Below, piece by piece: positions 8,652 through 18,611 of a DNA stretch of 64,000 nucleotides. Numbering within the stretch: position 1 is the stretch's first letter; each line of letters opens with the position of its first letter. A program made the translations under genes and the position numbers. Source of the stretch: Planctomycetota bacterium (GTDB lineage Bacteria > Planctomycetota > SZUA-567 > H5-PLA8); contig JABTUM010000001.1 of the NCBI GenBank assembly GCA_015075375.1, positions 2,413,201-2,477,200 of the forward strand, in the 5' to 3' direction. A model generated the notes under the pieces. The model was given only the letters and a program-made list of their open reading frames with translations, was not told the origin of the DNA and made no database searches.

Positions 8652-9977
8652 TCAGATGCCTTCGACGAAACGGCCGGGGTTAAGAACCGCGCGCGGATCG
8701 AGCGCTCGCTTGATGCCACGCATGAGTTCCCATGCCGGCTGCGGCGGCCCGAATGCGCTCGCGCTCAAGGTCTGTTCCGCGGCGGTCCACGTCACCGTGA
8801 CCGGAAGGCCCGCCTTGCGCAGCGCCTTCACCATTCCGTCCAGATCGGGCGCCGGCGCGCCTTCGCCACCCTCCAACGAGCCGAACAGTTCGGCGCTCGC
8901 GCGGCTGGGAAACTCGAAGAAGCCCATCATCAGCCCGAAGCCGTGCGAGGCGGCCAGTTGGTCCAGCGCCGCGATCTGATCGGGGAAGTCGCCCGCGAAT
9001 GCCGGCCAGGTCAGCCGCGCGGCCAGCGCCGGTTCGACGGTTCGCCCGTCGGTCAGCGTCACCGCGCGCAAGCGCCGCGGGCGCGGAGGAAACTCTTCCG
9101 CATCCAGGTGCGTCGCGCCGGTCTCGCGCAGGCGCGCGCCCCCGGATGGGCAGGCGGCCTCCAATTCGCGCAAGAGCCGCGCGTGATCGGGCGGCGATGC
9201 GTCAATGCCTAGCTGCGCCACGAACGGCTTGCCCGGAAAACCCGCCACCGCCGCCACGAACGGAAGCCGCTGCACCAACTCGCGCACCAGCTTGAATCCG
9301 GCGGCAAAATCGTCGTGCTCCAACTCCTGTACGCTGCTCGTCTCGGGCCGCGGACGGAGCTTGAACGTCGCCTCGACGATCACACCCAGCGTGCCCAGCG
9401 ATCCGATGTACAGCTTGGCCAAATCGTAGCCGGTGACATTCTTGACCACCTTCCCGCCGCATTTGCGCACGACGCCGTCACCGTTCACGACGGTCAACCC
9501 CAGCACCTGATCGCGCAGCGTGCCGTAACCCAAGCGGCGCGGGCCGCTGCGGTCGGTGGCGAGCAACCCGCCCAACGTCGCCGTTGCCGGCGCCTCGAAC
9601 GGCAGCCACTGGCCGTGCTCGTGCAAGCGGTCTTGGAATGCGCCAAAGGCTAAGCCCGCTTGAGCCGTGGCCACCATATCCGCGGGACTATGCTCGACGA
9701 GCCGGTCCAGCCGCTGCAGCGAGAGCGCCACGGCGCCGGCCGGCGCGGGGTCGCCGTAGTGCATCGCCGTCCAGCCGCCGCACGGCAGAAGCGGCACGCG
9801 GTGCTCGTTCGCCAGCTTCACCGCGAGCGCGATCTCTTCGACGCTCCCCGGGCGCAAGAGCGCCGCCGGGCGCGCTTGCGGCAGGCTCAAGGCATCGAGC
9901 AACGCGGGGGCGTCGAGCACCTGTTCCGCGCCCAGGCTCCGCCGCGCGGCGTCGAGAAATCCGGCCAGGCCGCTCAA
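8652..9977 (-). CDS. glcE: Glycolate oxidase subunit GlcE-like (FAD-binding oxidoreductase)
   Basis: A 441-residue FAD-binding type 4 oxidoreductase. The PCMH-type FAD domain occupies the first half: LLRPGSVEEIALAVKLANEH, then the flavin-binding LGGLLATDRSGPRRLGYGT and CGGKVVKNVTGYDLAKL. The C-terminal cap ends with the family pattern GIKRALDPRAVLNPGRF. In the glycolate oxidase complex GlcE works with the catalytic GlcD and the iron-sulfur GlcF to oxidise glycolate to glyoxylate and pass electrons to quinone. It starts 19 bp after glcD on the same strand. glcF is not adjacent but is present 32 kb away in this window. Confidence 0.9.
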   Translation of the reverse strand: MSGLAGFLDAARRSLGAEQVLDAPALLDALSLPQARPAALLRPGSVEEIALAVKLANEHRVPLLPCGGWTAMHYGDPAPAGAVALSLQRLDRLVEHSPADMVATAQAGLAFGAFQDRLHEHGQWLPFEAPATATLGGLLATDRSGPRRLGYGTLRDQVLGLTVVNGDGVVRKCGGKVVKNVTGYDLAKLYIGSLGTLGVIVEATFKLRPRPETSSVQELEHDDFAAGFKLVRELVQRLPFVAAVAGFPGKPFVAQLGIDASPPDHARLLRELEAACPSGGARLRETGATHLDAEEFPPRPRRLRAVTLTDGRTVEPALAARLTWPAFAGDFPDQIAALDQLAASHGFGLMMGFFEFPSRASAELFGSLEGGEGAPAPDLDGMVKALRKAGLPVTVTWTAAEQTLSASAFGPPQPAWELMRGIKRALDPRAVLNPGRFVEGI

Positions 9978-9996
9978 GTCGATCGCTCCTTGCGCA

Positions 9997-11442
9997 TCAC
10001 AGCTTCCGCCTCGGCGGCTCCAGCTTGGGCGGCTCGTGCCCTTTCACTTCCCAACAACGCCGGCTCGGGATCGCTTTATGCGGATTCGCAAGGTGCCGCG
10101 GATCGAAGACTTCGCGCACGCGCAGCATCGCATCCAGATCGTCCGGGCTGAATACCCGCGGCATGAAATGGAGCTTCTCGAGTCCGATGCCGTGCTCGCC
10201 GCTTAACATTCCCCCGGCCTCGATCACCGCGCTCATCACTTCTTCGTTGCAGGCCAGCGCCGCCTCGACTTGGCGCGGATCGCGCTCGTCGAACAAGATC
10301 AGCGGATGCAGATTGCCGTCGCCGGCATGAAAGACGTTGGCGTTGACGAGCCCGTGGCGTTCGGCCGACGCCGTGATCTGCGCCAGGACGCCGGGCAGCC
10401 GGCTGCGCGGGATCACGCCGTCCTGAACGTAATAGCTGGGCGACAGGCGACCCACCGCGCCAAAAGCCTGCTTGCGCGCTTTCCAAAGCAGCAGGCGCTC
10501 CTTCTCGTCCTTGGCTTGGCGCACGTCCAGCCCGCCGGCTTCGCGGCAGCAACGCATCACGCGGTCGGCGAGCGGTTCCAACCCGTCGCGCAAGCCGTCA
10601 AGTTCAATGAGCAACACCGCGCCGGCATCGGTCGGAAAGCCCAGATGCAGCCACTGTTCGACAGCGCGAACGATCGTCTGATCGATCAGCTCCAGCGCCG
10701 CCGGAACGATCCCCGCGGCAATGATCCCGCTCACCGCCCGGCTGGCTTCATCGACGCTGGCGAATACGGCCAGCAGCGTCTTCACCGATTCGGGGTTGGG
10801 TGTGAGTTTCACCCAAGCTTTCGTGGCGATGCCAAAGGTGCCTTCGCTGCCCACGAAAAGCCCGACGAGATCGTAGCCTTGGCCTTTACCGTGCGGACCG
10901 CCCAGCTCAACCACCTCTCCCGAAGGCAAAACCACCTCCAGGCCCAGCACGTGGTTGACCGTAACTCCGTATTTTAACGTATGCGGCCCGCCCGAGTTCT
11001 CGGCGACATTTCCGCCGATGGTGCACGCGCCTTGGCTCGAAGGATCCGGCGCATAGTGCAGGTGCCGTTCGCTGCAAGCTTTGGTGAGGTGCACATTGAC
11101 GACCCCGGGCTCCACCAGCGCCACCCGGTTCTCGAGATCGACCTCCAGGATGCGGTTCATGCGCGCCAGCTCGATCACCACCGCGCCGTTCAACGCCACC
11201 GCGCCGCCGGACAGGCCCGTTCCCGCGCCGCGCGCGACGAACGGCTGCGTATGTTCGGAGCAAGCTCGTACGACCTTTGCAACCTCATCCGTGGAGTGCA
11301 CGAAAACCACCGCACCGGGCGTCGCACGGTCGACGGTCAGCCCGTCGCACTCGTACACGAAAAGCTCATCGGCCTGGGTTTGCACGTTCGCAGCGCCCAC
11401 GGCTTCGCGTAACGCTGCCAAAAGGGTGGCGGATAAGGGCAT
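9997..11442 (-). CDS. glcD: Glycolate oxidase subunit GlcD-like (FAD-linked oxidase)
   Basis: A 481-residue FAD-linked oxidase with the GlcD/D-lactate dehydrogenase layout: FAD domain with VARGAGTGLSGGAV and QGACTIGGNVAENSGGPH, then the C-terminal domain with the substrate and metal histidine motif NVFHAGDGNLHPLI and NEEVMSAVIEAGGMLSGEHG, ending VFDPRHLANPHKAIP. These match the glycolate-oxidising subunit. The enzyme probably oxidises glycolate (or D-lactate) with FAD. It is the first gene of a glcD-glcE-TPR unit. The 247-bp upstream region is shared with a divergent P-type ATPase. Confidence 0.92.
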   Translation of the reverse strand: MPLSATLLAALREAVGAANVQTQADELFVYECDGLTVDRATPGAVVFVHSTDEVAKVVRACSEHTQPFVARGAGTGLSGGAVALNGAVVIELARMNRILEVDLENRVALVEPGVVNVHLTKACSERHLHYAPDPSSQGACTIGGNVAENSGGPHTLKYGVTVNHVLGLEVVLPSGEVVELGGPHGKGQGYDLVGLFVGSEGTFGIATKAWVKLTPNPESVKTLLAVFASVDEASRAVSGIIAAGIVPAALELIDQTIVRAVEQWLHLGFPTDAGAVLLIELDGLRDGLEPLADRVMRCCREAGGLDVRQAKDEKERLLLWKARKQAFGAVGRLSPSYYVQDGVIPRSRLPGVLAQITASAERHGLVNANVFHAGDGNLHPLILFDERDPRQVEAALACNEEVMSAVIEAGGMLSGEHGIGLEKLHFMPRVFSPDDLDAMLRVREVFDPRHLANPHKAIPSRRCWEVKGHEPPKLEPPRRKL

Positions 11443-11582
11443 GCGAGCAGCCTTTAAAACTCATACGAGCGGTGGTTTTCGGTAACCGTTCCACCATACG
11501 TTCGCACGAGGTGATTGGCAAGGTGTCTACACTTGGTGCGCTGGCGGCCTAAATACAAGCTAACCTTTTTGAGCTAAAAAAC

Positions 11583-11612
11583 TTGACGCACCCGTAAGGA
11601 GCCCCCGATAAT
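11583..11612 (+). promoter_or_regulatory. Candidate sigma70 promoter of the P-type ATPase gene
   Basis: TTGACG at 11583-11588, 18-base spacer, GATAAT at 11607-11612. It lies about 80 bases before the preferred TTG start at 11690 in the divergent glcD / P-ATPase region and matches five of six consensus bases in both elements. The rest of 11443-11582 shows no gene. Confidence 0.55.
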
Positions 11613-11613
11613 C

Positions 11614-11654
11614 CCTAGTTGAGCCATCGTGACCGAACGATACCTAATTGAGCC
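11614..11654. promoter_or_regulatory. Operator-like direct repeats around a small palindrome
   Basis: CCTAGTTGAGCC (11614-11625) recurs as CCTAATTGAGCC (11643-11654), 29 bases apart. Between them lies the short inverted repeat ATCGT (11626-11630) / ACGAT (11637-11641). The array sits immediately downstream of the candidate -10 element, where a repressor or metal sensor could block transcription. No regulator gene is adjacent, so this is only suggestive. Confidence 0.3.
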
Positions 11655-11689
11655 TAAGACCCGCCGAGGTTATTTCCCGGAGTTTGCGC

Positions 11690-14080
<2,391 letters not shown>

Positions 14081-14140
14081 CGCACCCGCTTTCCCTGACC
14101 CCCAATGGTTTGCGCATGCTCATCCGTTGCCGCACGGACA

Positions 14141-14166
14141 TAAAAAAACCCCGCCGGAGCGGGGTT
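14141..14166 (-). terminator. Intrinsic terminator of trxA, between convergent genes
   Basis: A perfect 8-bp stem, AACCCCGC (14147-14154) and GCGGGGTT (14159-14166), with a CGGA loop. On the minus strand it is followed by a run of T from the A-tract at 14142-14148, so it best serves trxA. It may also stop the converging P-ATPase transcript, although the plus side has only a weak T-tract. Confidence 0.85.
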
Positions 14167-14195
14167 CGTTTAAGTTCGATTATTGACCGAACGGC

Positions 14196-14528
14196 TTAGC
14201 CGGCGGTCTTCTGATCGATCCACTGCTTCAGCGCGGCCTTGTTGTGCGCGCCGACCAGGCGGTCGACTTCCTGCCCGTTCTTGAACAGGATCAGGCAGGG
14301 GATCGAGCGGATCCCGAACTTTCCGGCCACTTCGCCGTTGCTGTCGACGTCGAGCTTGGCGATCTTGAGCTTCGCGCCGTACTCGCCGGCCAGTTCATCC
14401 AGCGTCGGGGCGATCATTTTGCACGGACCGCACCATTCGGCCCAGAAATCGGCCAAAGCATAGCCCTGAAAGTTCTCGATCTCGGCTTCCCACGTGCTGT
14501 CGGTCACGGCCACCGTTGCAGCGCCCAT
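14196..14528 (-). CDS. trxA: Thioredoxin
   Basis: A 110-residue thioredoxin with the redox motif WCGPC at residues 32-36, the buried aspartate in LADFWAEWCG and the cis-proline in RSIPCLILF. It reduces protein disulfides in the cytoplasm using thioredoxin reductase, which is not in this window. The frame is open far upstream (to 15131), but the ATG at 14528 gives the exact family length and has AGAGGAG seven bases upstream. No signal peptide is present. It appears to be a single-gene unit with its own promoter and terminator. Confidence 0.97.
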   Translation of the reverse strand: MGAATVAVTDSTWEAEIENFQGYALADFWAEWCGPCKMIAPTLDELAGEYGAKLKIAKLDVDSNGEVAGKFGIRSIPCLILFKNGQEVDRLVGAHNKAALKQWIDQKTAG

Positions 14529-14601
14529 GTTCGTGCTCCTCTCGTATCGTGTCGTTCGTCGCGCATGCCCACCGGACGACCGGCTTCGCGGGCAAGGCTG
14601 G

Positions 14602-14629
14602 ACCGTATCACACGCCTCAGGGGTGTCAA
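14602..14629 (-). promoter_or_regulatory. Candidate promoter of trxA
   Basis: On the minus strand a perfect TTGACA (14629-14624) is followed after 16 bases by TACGGT (14607-14602). The -10 match is weak, but the exact -35 box and its position about 75 bases before the trxA ATG make it the best promoter in this gap. Confidence 0.45.
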
Positions 14630-14683
14630 TCGCCCCGCATCGAAGGTATATGGCGCGCGCGGCGAACGGTATTCCCGGCGGGT

Positions 14684-15235
14684 TCAGGCGTGCGAGTCGC
14701 GGCCCAGCACGCCGCGGGCGCGCATGAGCAGCAGGATCGCCTCGGCCACCTGGTCGGGAGTGCGCCCCTCGACCTGCACCTCCACATCGCGCGCTTCGTT
14801 GTACTTGCTGGCGCGGGAGAGCATCAGCTTCTGGAGTTCCTCGAGCTGGGAGATCTGGGCGCTCAGCAGAGCCGGGCGCAGCGCGTGGCTGTTGGTATCG
14901 GCTTCGATGCGCCGCGCCAGTTCGCGGGGGCTGGCCTGAAGGTGGACCACGAAGCCCTGGCGCCGCAAGTCTTCGACGTTCTCGGGGTCCAGAATCGCGC
15001 CGCCGCCTGTGGCGATCACCGTATCGGCCTTCCGTGCGACCTGCTTGACCACCTCGGACTCGAGGTCCCGAAAGAGCGACTCGCCGCCTTCGGCGAAAAT
15101 CTCGCGCACCGTCTTGGCCGCGCGCTCGCAAACCAGCTCATCCGTATCCACGAAATCCCAACTCAGCCGCCGCGCGAGCAGCTTGCCGCAGGTCGACTTC
15201 CCCGTGGCGCGCAGGCCGATCAGGACGATGTTCAT
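14684..15235 (-). CDS. aroK: Shikimate kinase
   Basis: A 183-residue shikimate kinase, which phosphorylates shikimate at the 3-hydroxyl in chorismate synthesis. The P-loop is GLRATGKST (7-15), the substrate aspartate lies in DFVDTDE (27-33), the shikimate-binding glycines are in ATGGGAIL (75-82), and the lid arginine is in HALRPALL. The frame is open further upstream, but the ATG at 15235 begins directly at the P-loop strand (MNIVLIG) as in the family. It lies 86 bp downstream of a dehydrogenase gene on the same strand and may share its transcript. Confidence 0.95.
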   Translation of the reverse strand: MNIVLIGLRATGKSTCGKLLARRLSWDFVDTDELVCERAAKTVREIFAEGGESLFRDLESEVVKQVARKADTVIATGGGAILDPENVEDLRRQGFVVHLQASPRELARRIEADTNSHALRPALLSAQISQLEELQKLMLSRASKYNEARDVEVQVEGRTPDQVAEAILLLMRARGVLGRDSHA

Positions 15236-15276
15236 GGACGCTCCGCCGAACGGACGGTAACCAGTTTGCGGCTCCG

Positions 15277-15290
15277 GTTTCCAGTTTCCA
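15277..15290. repeat. Two tandem GTTTCCA heptamers in an intergenic gap
   Basis: GTTTCCA occurs twice in a row in the 86-bp gap between aroK and the dehydrogenase gene, with a degenerate copy (CAGTTTGC) nearby. A second heptamer array with a different unit lies at 16459-16486, in the next gap upstream. Confidence 0.4.
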
Positions 15291-15321
15291 GCAAAAGACC
15301 ACGGCTCATCGGAAGCCCAAG

Positions 15322-16401
15322 TTAGAGCCTGCGCGCCAGCTCGTCCCCGATCTCCCGGGTCTTGGCTTTTCCGCCGAAGTCCGGCGTCTTGGGGCCCTTG
15401 GGATCGGAAAGCACGCTCTCTACGGACTTCACGATGGCCTGCGCCACGCGGTCCTGGCCGAGGAAATCGAGCATCATCGCGCCGGCCATCACCGAACCCA
15501 GCGGATTGGCGATGCCCTTCCCGGCGATATCCGGTGCGCTGCCGTGAACGGGCTCGAACATGCTGGGCGCGACACGGTCGGGATTCAGGTTCGCGCTGGG
15601 CGCGATGCCCAAGCCGCCGACGACGACCCCGGCCAGATCGGTCAGGATGTCGCCAAAGAGGTTGCTCGCCACCAGCACGTCGAACGTCTCGGGCTTGCGG
15701 ACCATATCCATGCACGCAGCGTCCACGTACAGGAAGCGCGATTCGATATCCGGATACTGCTCGCGCACTTCCTCGAAGACCCGGTGCCAAAAGACCTGGC
15801 TATGGCGCTGGGCGTTGTGTTTGCTGACCGAGATGAGCTGCCCCTTGCCCACGCCGGACGCTTTGCGCTTGCGCGCCAGATCGAAGCCGTAGCGGATGAT
15901 CCGCTCACAGCCCCGGCGCGTGAAGACCGCGCTCTGCACCGAGATCTCGTTTTCGGTGCCGGCAAAGACGTTGCCGCCCACATCGGCGTACTCGCCTTCC
16001 GTATTTTCGCGCACGACCACGAAATCGATCTGCCCGGGCTGCTTATCCTTCAAGGGGCACGGCGCTCCGGGGAGCAGCCGAGCGGGGCGGATGTTCGCCC
16101 ACTGGTCCAGACCGCGGCGCATCGCCAGGATCGTCTGCGCGACGCTGACGTGCTCCGGCACGCGCGCATCGCCCACCGCACCGAAGAGGATCGCGTCGTA
16201 GGCCTTGAGCTGCTGGATGCCGTCTTCCGGCATCATCCGCCCGTGCTTTACGTAGAAGTCGCTGTTCCAGGGCAGTTCGGTGCACGCCAGTTCGAATCCG
16301 CCGAACTTTTTCCGTGCGGCCTCCAATACCTTCAGCGCCTCCGGAATCGTCTCGTTCCCGATCCCGTCTCCCGCCATCACCGCGATCTTGTAGGTGGCCA
16401 T
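15322..16401 (-). CDS. Isocitrate/isopropylmalate-family dehydrogenase, tartrate/D-malate type
   Basis: A 359-residue NAD(P)-dependent beta-decarboxylating dehydrogenase. Early residues AGDGIGNETIPEAL fit the family. HGRMMPEDG and the segment DQWANIRPARLLPG, with PEHVSV before it, match the tartrate dehydrogenase / D-malate dehydrogenase branch better than LeuB. VVVRENTEGEYADVGG and ASNLFGDILTDLA are the substrate, metal and cofactor segments. Likely substrates are tartrate, D-malate or 3-isopropylmalate; LeuC and LeuD are not nearby, which argues against leucine synthesis. The ATG at 16401 has GAGGAG about seven bases upstream and is preferred over the longer frame from 16431. It precedes aroK. 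Confidence 0.9.
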   Translation of the reverse strand: MATYKIAVMAGDGIGNETIPEALKVLEAARKKFGGFELACTELPWNSDFYVKHGRMMPEDGIQQLKAYDAILFGAVGDARVPEHVSVAQTILAMRRGLDQWANIRPARLLPGAPCPLKDKQPGQIDFVVVRENTEGEYADVGGNVFAGTENEISVQSAVFTRRGCERIIRYGFDLARKRKASGVGKGQLISVSKHNAQRHSQVFWHRVFEEVREQYPDIESRFLYVDAACMDMVRKPETFDVLVASNLFGDILTDLAGVVVGGLGIAPSANLNPDRVAPSMFEPVHGSAPDIAGKGIANPLGSVMAGAMMLDFLGQDRVAQAIVKSVESVLSDPKGPKTPDFGGKAKTREIGDELARRL

Positions 16402-16458
16402 CGTCCGCTCCTCAGGATGCCTTTCCGGCAAAAGGAGGAGGATAGCCGCAGGGGCTCC

Positions 16459-16486
16459 GATTTTGGATTTCAGATTTTGGATTTTG
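16459..16486. repeat. Four tandem heptamers of GATTTTG type
   Basis: The 28 bases read GATTTTG, GATTTCA, GATTTTG, GATTTTG in direct succession (reverse unit CAAAATC). They lie in the 129-bp noncoding gap between the dehydrogenase start and the end of the small CPMC protein gene. The A/T-rich array stands out from the GC-rich surroundings. Similar heptamer arrays are known as dispersed extragenic repeats in some bacteria. Confidence 0.6.
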
Positions 16487-16530
16487 GACGAGCAGGCGGC
16501 TTAACCATCGAACGGCGAACCGCGCGAACG

Positions 16531-16797
16531 CTACACAATCTCGGGGTTCACGTCCGGCGTGCCGGCGGCCAAGCGATCGGCCTTGATATAACGGTAGACG
16601 CCGTACGTGAAGGTCAGCATTACCGCGAGCGGAGGGAGCAGCAGCATTAGGATGCCCAGGTTCAGCGCCTGCTGCCCTTCGGCGGGAAGCGCGCCGGCAG
16701 CTTCGCGGCACATCGGGCAACCCTGCGCCCAAGCGGCGGGCGCGGCCAGCAGACCGGCTACGGCACAGGCGGCGAGCGTTCGAAGCGTGCGGCGCAT
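16531..16797 (-). CDS. Small exported membrane protein with CPMC motif
   Basis: An 88-residue protein: signal peptide (MRRTLRTLAACAVAGLLAAPAAWAQ by residues, cleavage after AWA), then directly GCPMC, a short alanine-rich segment, one transmembrane helix (LGILMLLLPPLAVMLTFTYGV) and a charged tail. The CPMC pair would lie on the outer face of the membrane, next to the mature N-terminus. Its place as the last gene of a cytochrome c oxidase operon suggests a role in copper delivery or assembly, but this is inference. The ATG at 16797 has GGGGGAGGG six bases upstream and is preferred to the longer frame. Confidence 0.8.
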   Translation of the reverse strand: MRRTLRTLAACAVAGLLAAPAAWAQGCPMCREAAGALPAEGQQALNLGILMLLLPPLAVMLTFTYGVYRYIKADRLAAGTPDVNPEIV

Positions 16798-16823
16798 GGC
16801 GAACCCTCCCCCTGTCCCCGGCG

Positions 16824-17141
16824 TTACCAACGGTAGTTTTGAAGTACGTACGCGTCCGGCACGATGATCAGCAACAGTGCGATGGTCAGCACCGTCAGCG
16901 AGACGACCACCAGCACGAAACTCAGCTTCTCGAACTTCATGTGCATGAAGATCGCGATGATCCCCGCCGCCTTGAGTCCCGAAAGACCCAGCAGCGTCAC
17001 CAGCATCGTGACCGGCGGCAGGTGAATATAGGCCAGCCAGACTTCCAGCAAGGTCAACGCCAGCAGGAAGAACCAGTTGCCCAGGTTCTCCTTCAGGTTG
17101 AACTCGTGATGCGCGGTATGCCCGGCGCCGTGGTCGCTCAT
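16824..17141 (-). CDS. Cytochrome c oxidase subunit IV family protein
   Basis: A 105-residue protein with three membrane helices after a histidine-rich start (DHGAGHTAHHEF). The pattern WFFLLALTLLEVWLAYI, LSGLKAAGIIAIFMHMKFEK and a final hydrophobic helix matches small subunit IV proteins of bacterial caa3- and aa3-type oxidases (the LKAxxIIxxFMHMKxE signature). It stabilises the catalytic subunits and holds no metal. AAGGA lies nine bases before the ATG. It follows COX3 by 32 bp and is in turn followed by the CPMC protein. Confidence 0.92.
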   Translation of the reverse strand: MSDHGAGHTAHHEFNLKENLGNWFFLLALTLLEVWLAYIHLPPVTMLVTLLGLSGLKAAGIIAIFMHMKFEKLSFVLVVVSLTVLTIALLLIIVPDAYVLQNYRW

Positions 17142-17173
17142 CGCGGCGTATCCTTAAAGTGTAAACGTTCCGT

Positions 17174-17851
17174 TCAGTGCCCGAAGCCCTTGGTCATGTC
17201 CGTGGACATCAAGTAGATCAACGGGAACACGAACATCCAGACCAAGTCGACAAAGTGCCAGTACAAGCCCGCGACTTCGACATCGACCGGCTTGAACTTG
17301 CCCGAGAGGTAAGCCAGACCCAGGATCACCAGGTAGCCTACGCCAATGGTGACGTGCAGCATGTGCATGCCCGTGGCGGCGAAGAAGCAGCCCCACATCA
17401 TGGGCATGGCCCCTTCGGGCAAATCGTGGATCACGTGCGACCATTCCCAGGCGTGAATCACGGTAAACGCAACCCCGCCAAAGGCGGTGGCGAAGATCCA
17501 AGCCGCCGCCCGCTTGCGCTTCCCGGCTTCGGCCGCGGCCACACCCAGCACCATCGTCAGCGAACTGCTTAGCAGCACGAACGTCATGATCGTCGAAAGC
17601 ACCACGCTCTGGGCATTGAAGACCAGCGGCCAGTCCGGATCGGCGATACGCATGTACGTATAGGCCATCAGGATCGCCGCGAACGTGATCGAGTCGGACA
17701 TGATGAACAGCCACATGCCGAACTTCTTGGAGTCGGTGCCGAAGGGGGCCACGCCGCCGTACCAAGGATCGGACTTAACGGGCGCATGGGCTGCCGCCGC
17801 TGTCGCGGGCGCCGCGCCTTCCACGGCCTTTTCCGCCGTCGCTTCGCTCAA
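17174..17851 (-). CDS. Cytochrome c oxidase subunit III (second copy)
   Basis: A 225-residue haem-copper oxidase subunit III of the short bacterial type. After a hydrophilic alanine-rich start come helices with KKFGMWLFIMSDSITFAAIL, then the conserved HVIHD and CFFAATGMHMLHVTIG segments, and the final GLYWHFVDLVWMFVFPLIYL, which is the usual COX3 end. The longest frame starts at 17872 and overlaps the previous gene; the TTG at 17851 has GGAGGTGA seven bases upstream and removes the overlap, so it is chosen. It is the second of two COX3-family genes in tandem. Confidence 0.93.
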   Translation of the reverse strand: MSEATAEKAVEGAAPATAAAAHAPVKSDPWYGGVAPFGTDSKKFGMWLFIMSDSITFAAILMAYTYMRIADPDWPLVFNAQSVVLSTIMTFVLLSSSLTMVLGVAAAEAGKRKRAAAWIFATAFGGVAFTVIHAWEWSHVIHDLPEGAMPMMWGCFFAATGMHMLHVTIGVGYLVILGLAYLSGKFKPVDVEVAGLYWHFVDLVWMFVFPLIYLMSTDMTKGFGH

Positions 17852-17858
17852 GGGTGAT

Positions 17859-18539
17859 TCACCTCCACACAAGCATCAAACCGAGGACGCACAACCAGAC
17901 GCCATCCAGGACATGCCAGTACAAGGCGGAGAGATCCGCGGCCAAGCCGCCTTTCGCTTCCGCCCGGCCCTTTAGCGCCAAGGCCGCCACGTACAGCAGC
18001 GCGCCCACTCCTACCAGTACGTGCAGCGCATGGGCCACCGTCAGCACGTAAAAGAACGATGCGCTGATGTTCGCCGAGAGCGTCATGCCCGCGCGGTGCA
18101 ACTCCCACCACGCCACGCCCTGCCCGCCCAAGAACATCAACCCCAGCGTCGTCCCGCTCAGCCACCGCATGCGAAACGCGTCCAGCCGTCCCGCCGCCAA
18201 CCCGCGCCGAGCCCATTCCACCAACGCGCTGCTGCCCAGCAAAGCCAGCGTATTGAACCAGAGGATCGGCGGCAGATGTAGCGCCTGCCAGTCCCCGCCC
18301 AACCCGCGCCGGACGATGTACGAACTCGCCAGCGCCGCGAAGATCATGAACGAACCGGCCAAGGCCAGCCAAAGCGCGGTGAAGTACGTCCGCCGCGGCA
18401 GGTGTTGGCCTTTTCCGCCGTCGCCGTCGCCGTCTCCGCCGCCGTCCGAGCCCCCAGCCGGACCCGAAGGCCCGCCCGCGCCCTCCGACAATCGGGCCGG
18501 CGCCGCAGCGGGCGCTTCTCGAATCTCCAGCGCAGCCAT
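17859..18539 (-). CDS. Cytochrome c oxidase subunit III-like protein (first copy)
   Basis: A 226-residue COX3-family protein. Residues 1-45 form a glycine- and aspartate-rich hydrophilic tail (GGSDGGGDGDGDGGKG), followed by helices containing FMIFAALASSYIVRR, WFNTLALLGSSALVEWA, ISASFFYVLTVAHALHVLVG and the terminal LYWHVLDGVWLCVLGLML. The short form and SSYIVRRG segment resemble subunits of oxidases that carry two COX3-like proteins. It starts 72 bp after COX1. It probably binds the catalytic core with the second COX3. Confidence 0.9.
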   Translation of the reverse strand: MAALEIREAPAAAPARLSEGAGGPSGPAGGSDGGGDGDGDGGKGQHLPRRTYFTALWLALAGSFMIFAALASSYIVRRGLGGDWQALHLPPILWFNTLALLGSSALVEWARRGLAAGRLDAFRMRWLSGTTLGLMFLGGQGVAWWELHRAGMTLSANISASFFYVLTVAHALHVLVGVGALLYVAALALKGRAEAKGGLAADLSALYWHVLDGVWLCVLGLMLVWR

Positions 18540-18611
18540 CGCTCCGCTTCGCTTTCTACCCCTGCTCCCACGCCGCAGCCTGCCCGTATCGCGGCGCCTT
18601 TTGGACTCTGC

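Noticed and set aside
14196..15131. A long frame extending the thioredoxin gene upstream by about 200 codons.
   Set aside because: The extension lies over the shikimate kinase gene, and the downstream ATG has a strong Shine-Dalgarno sequence and gives exact thioredoxin length.
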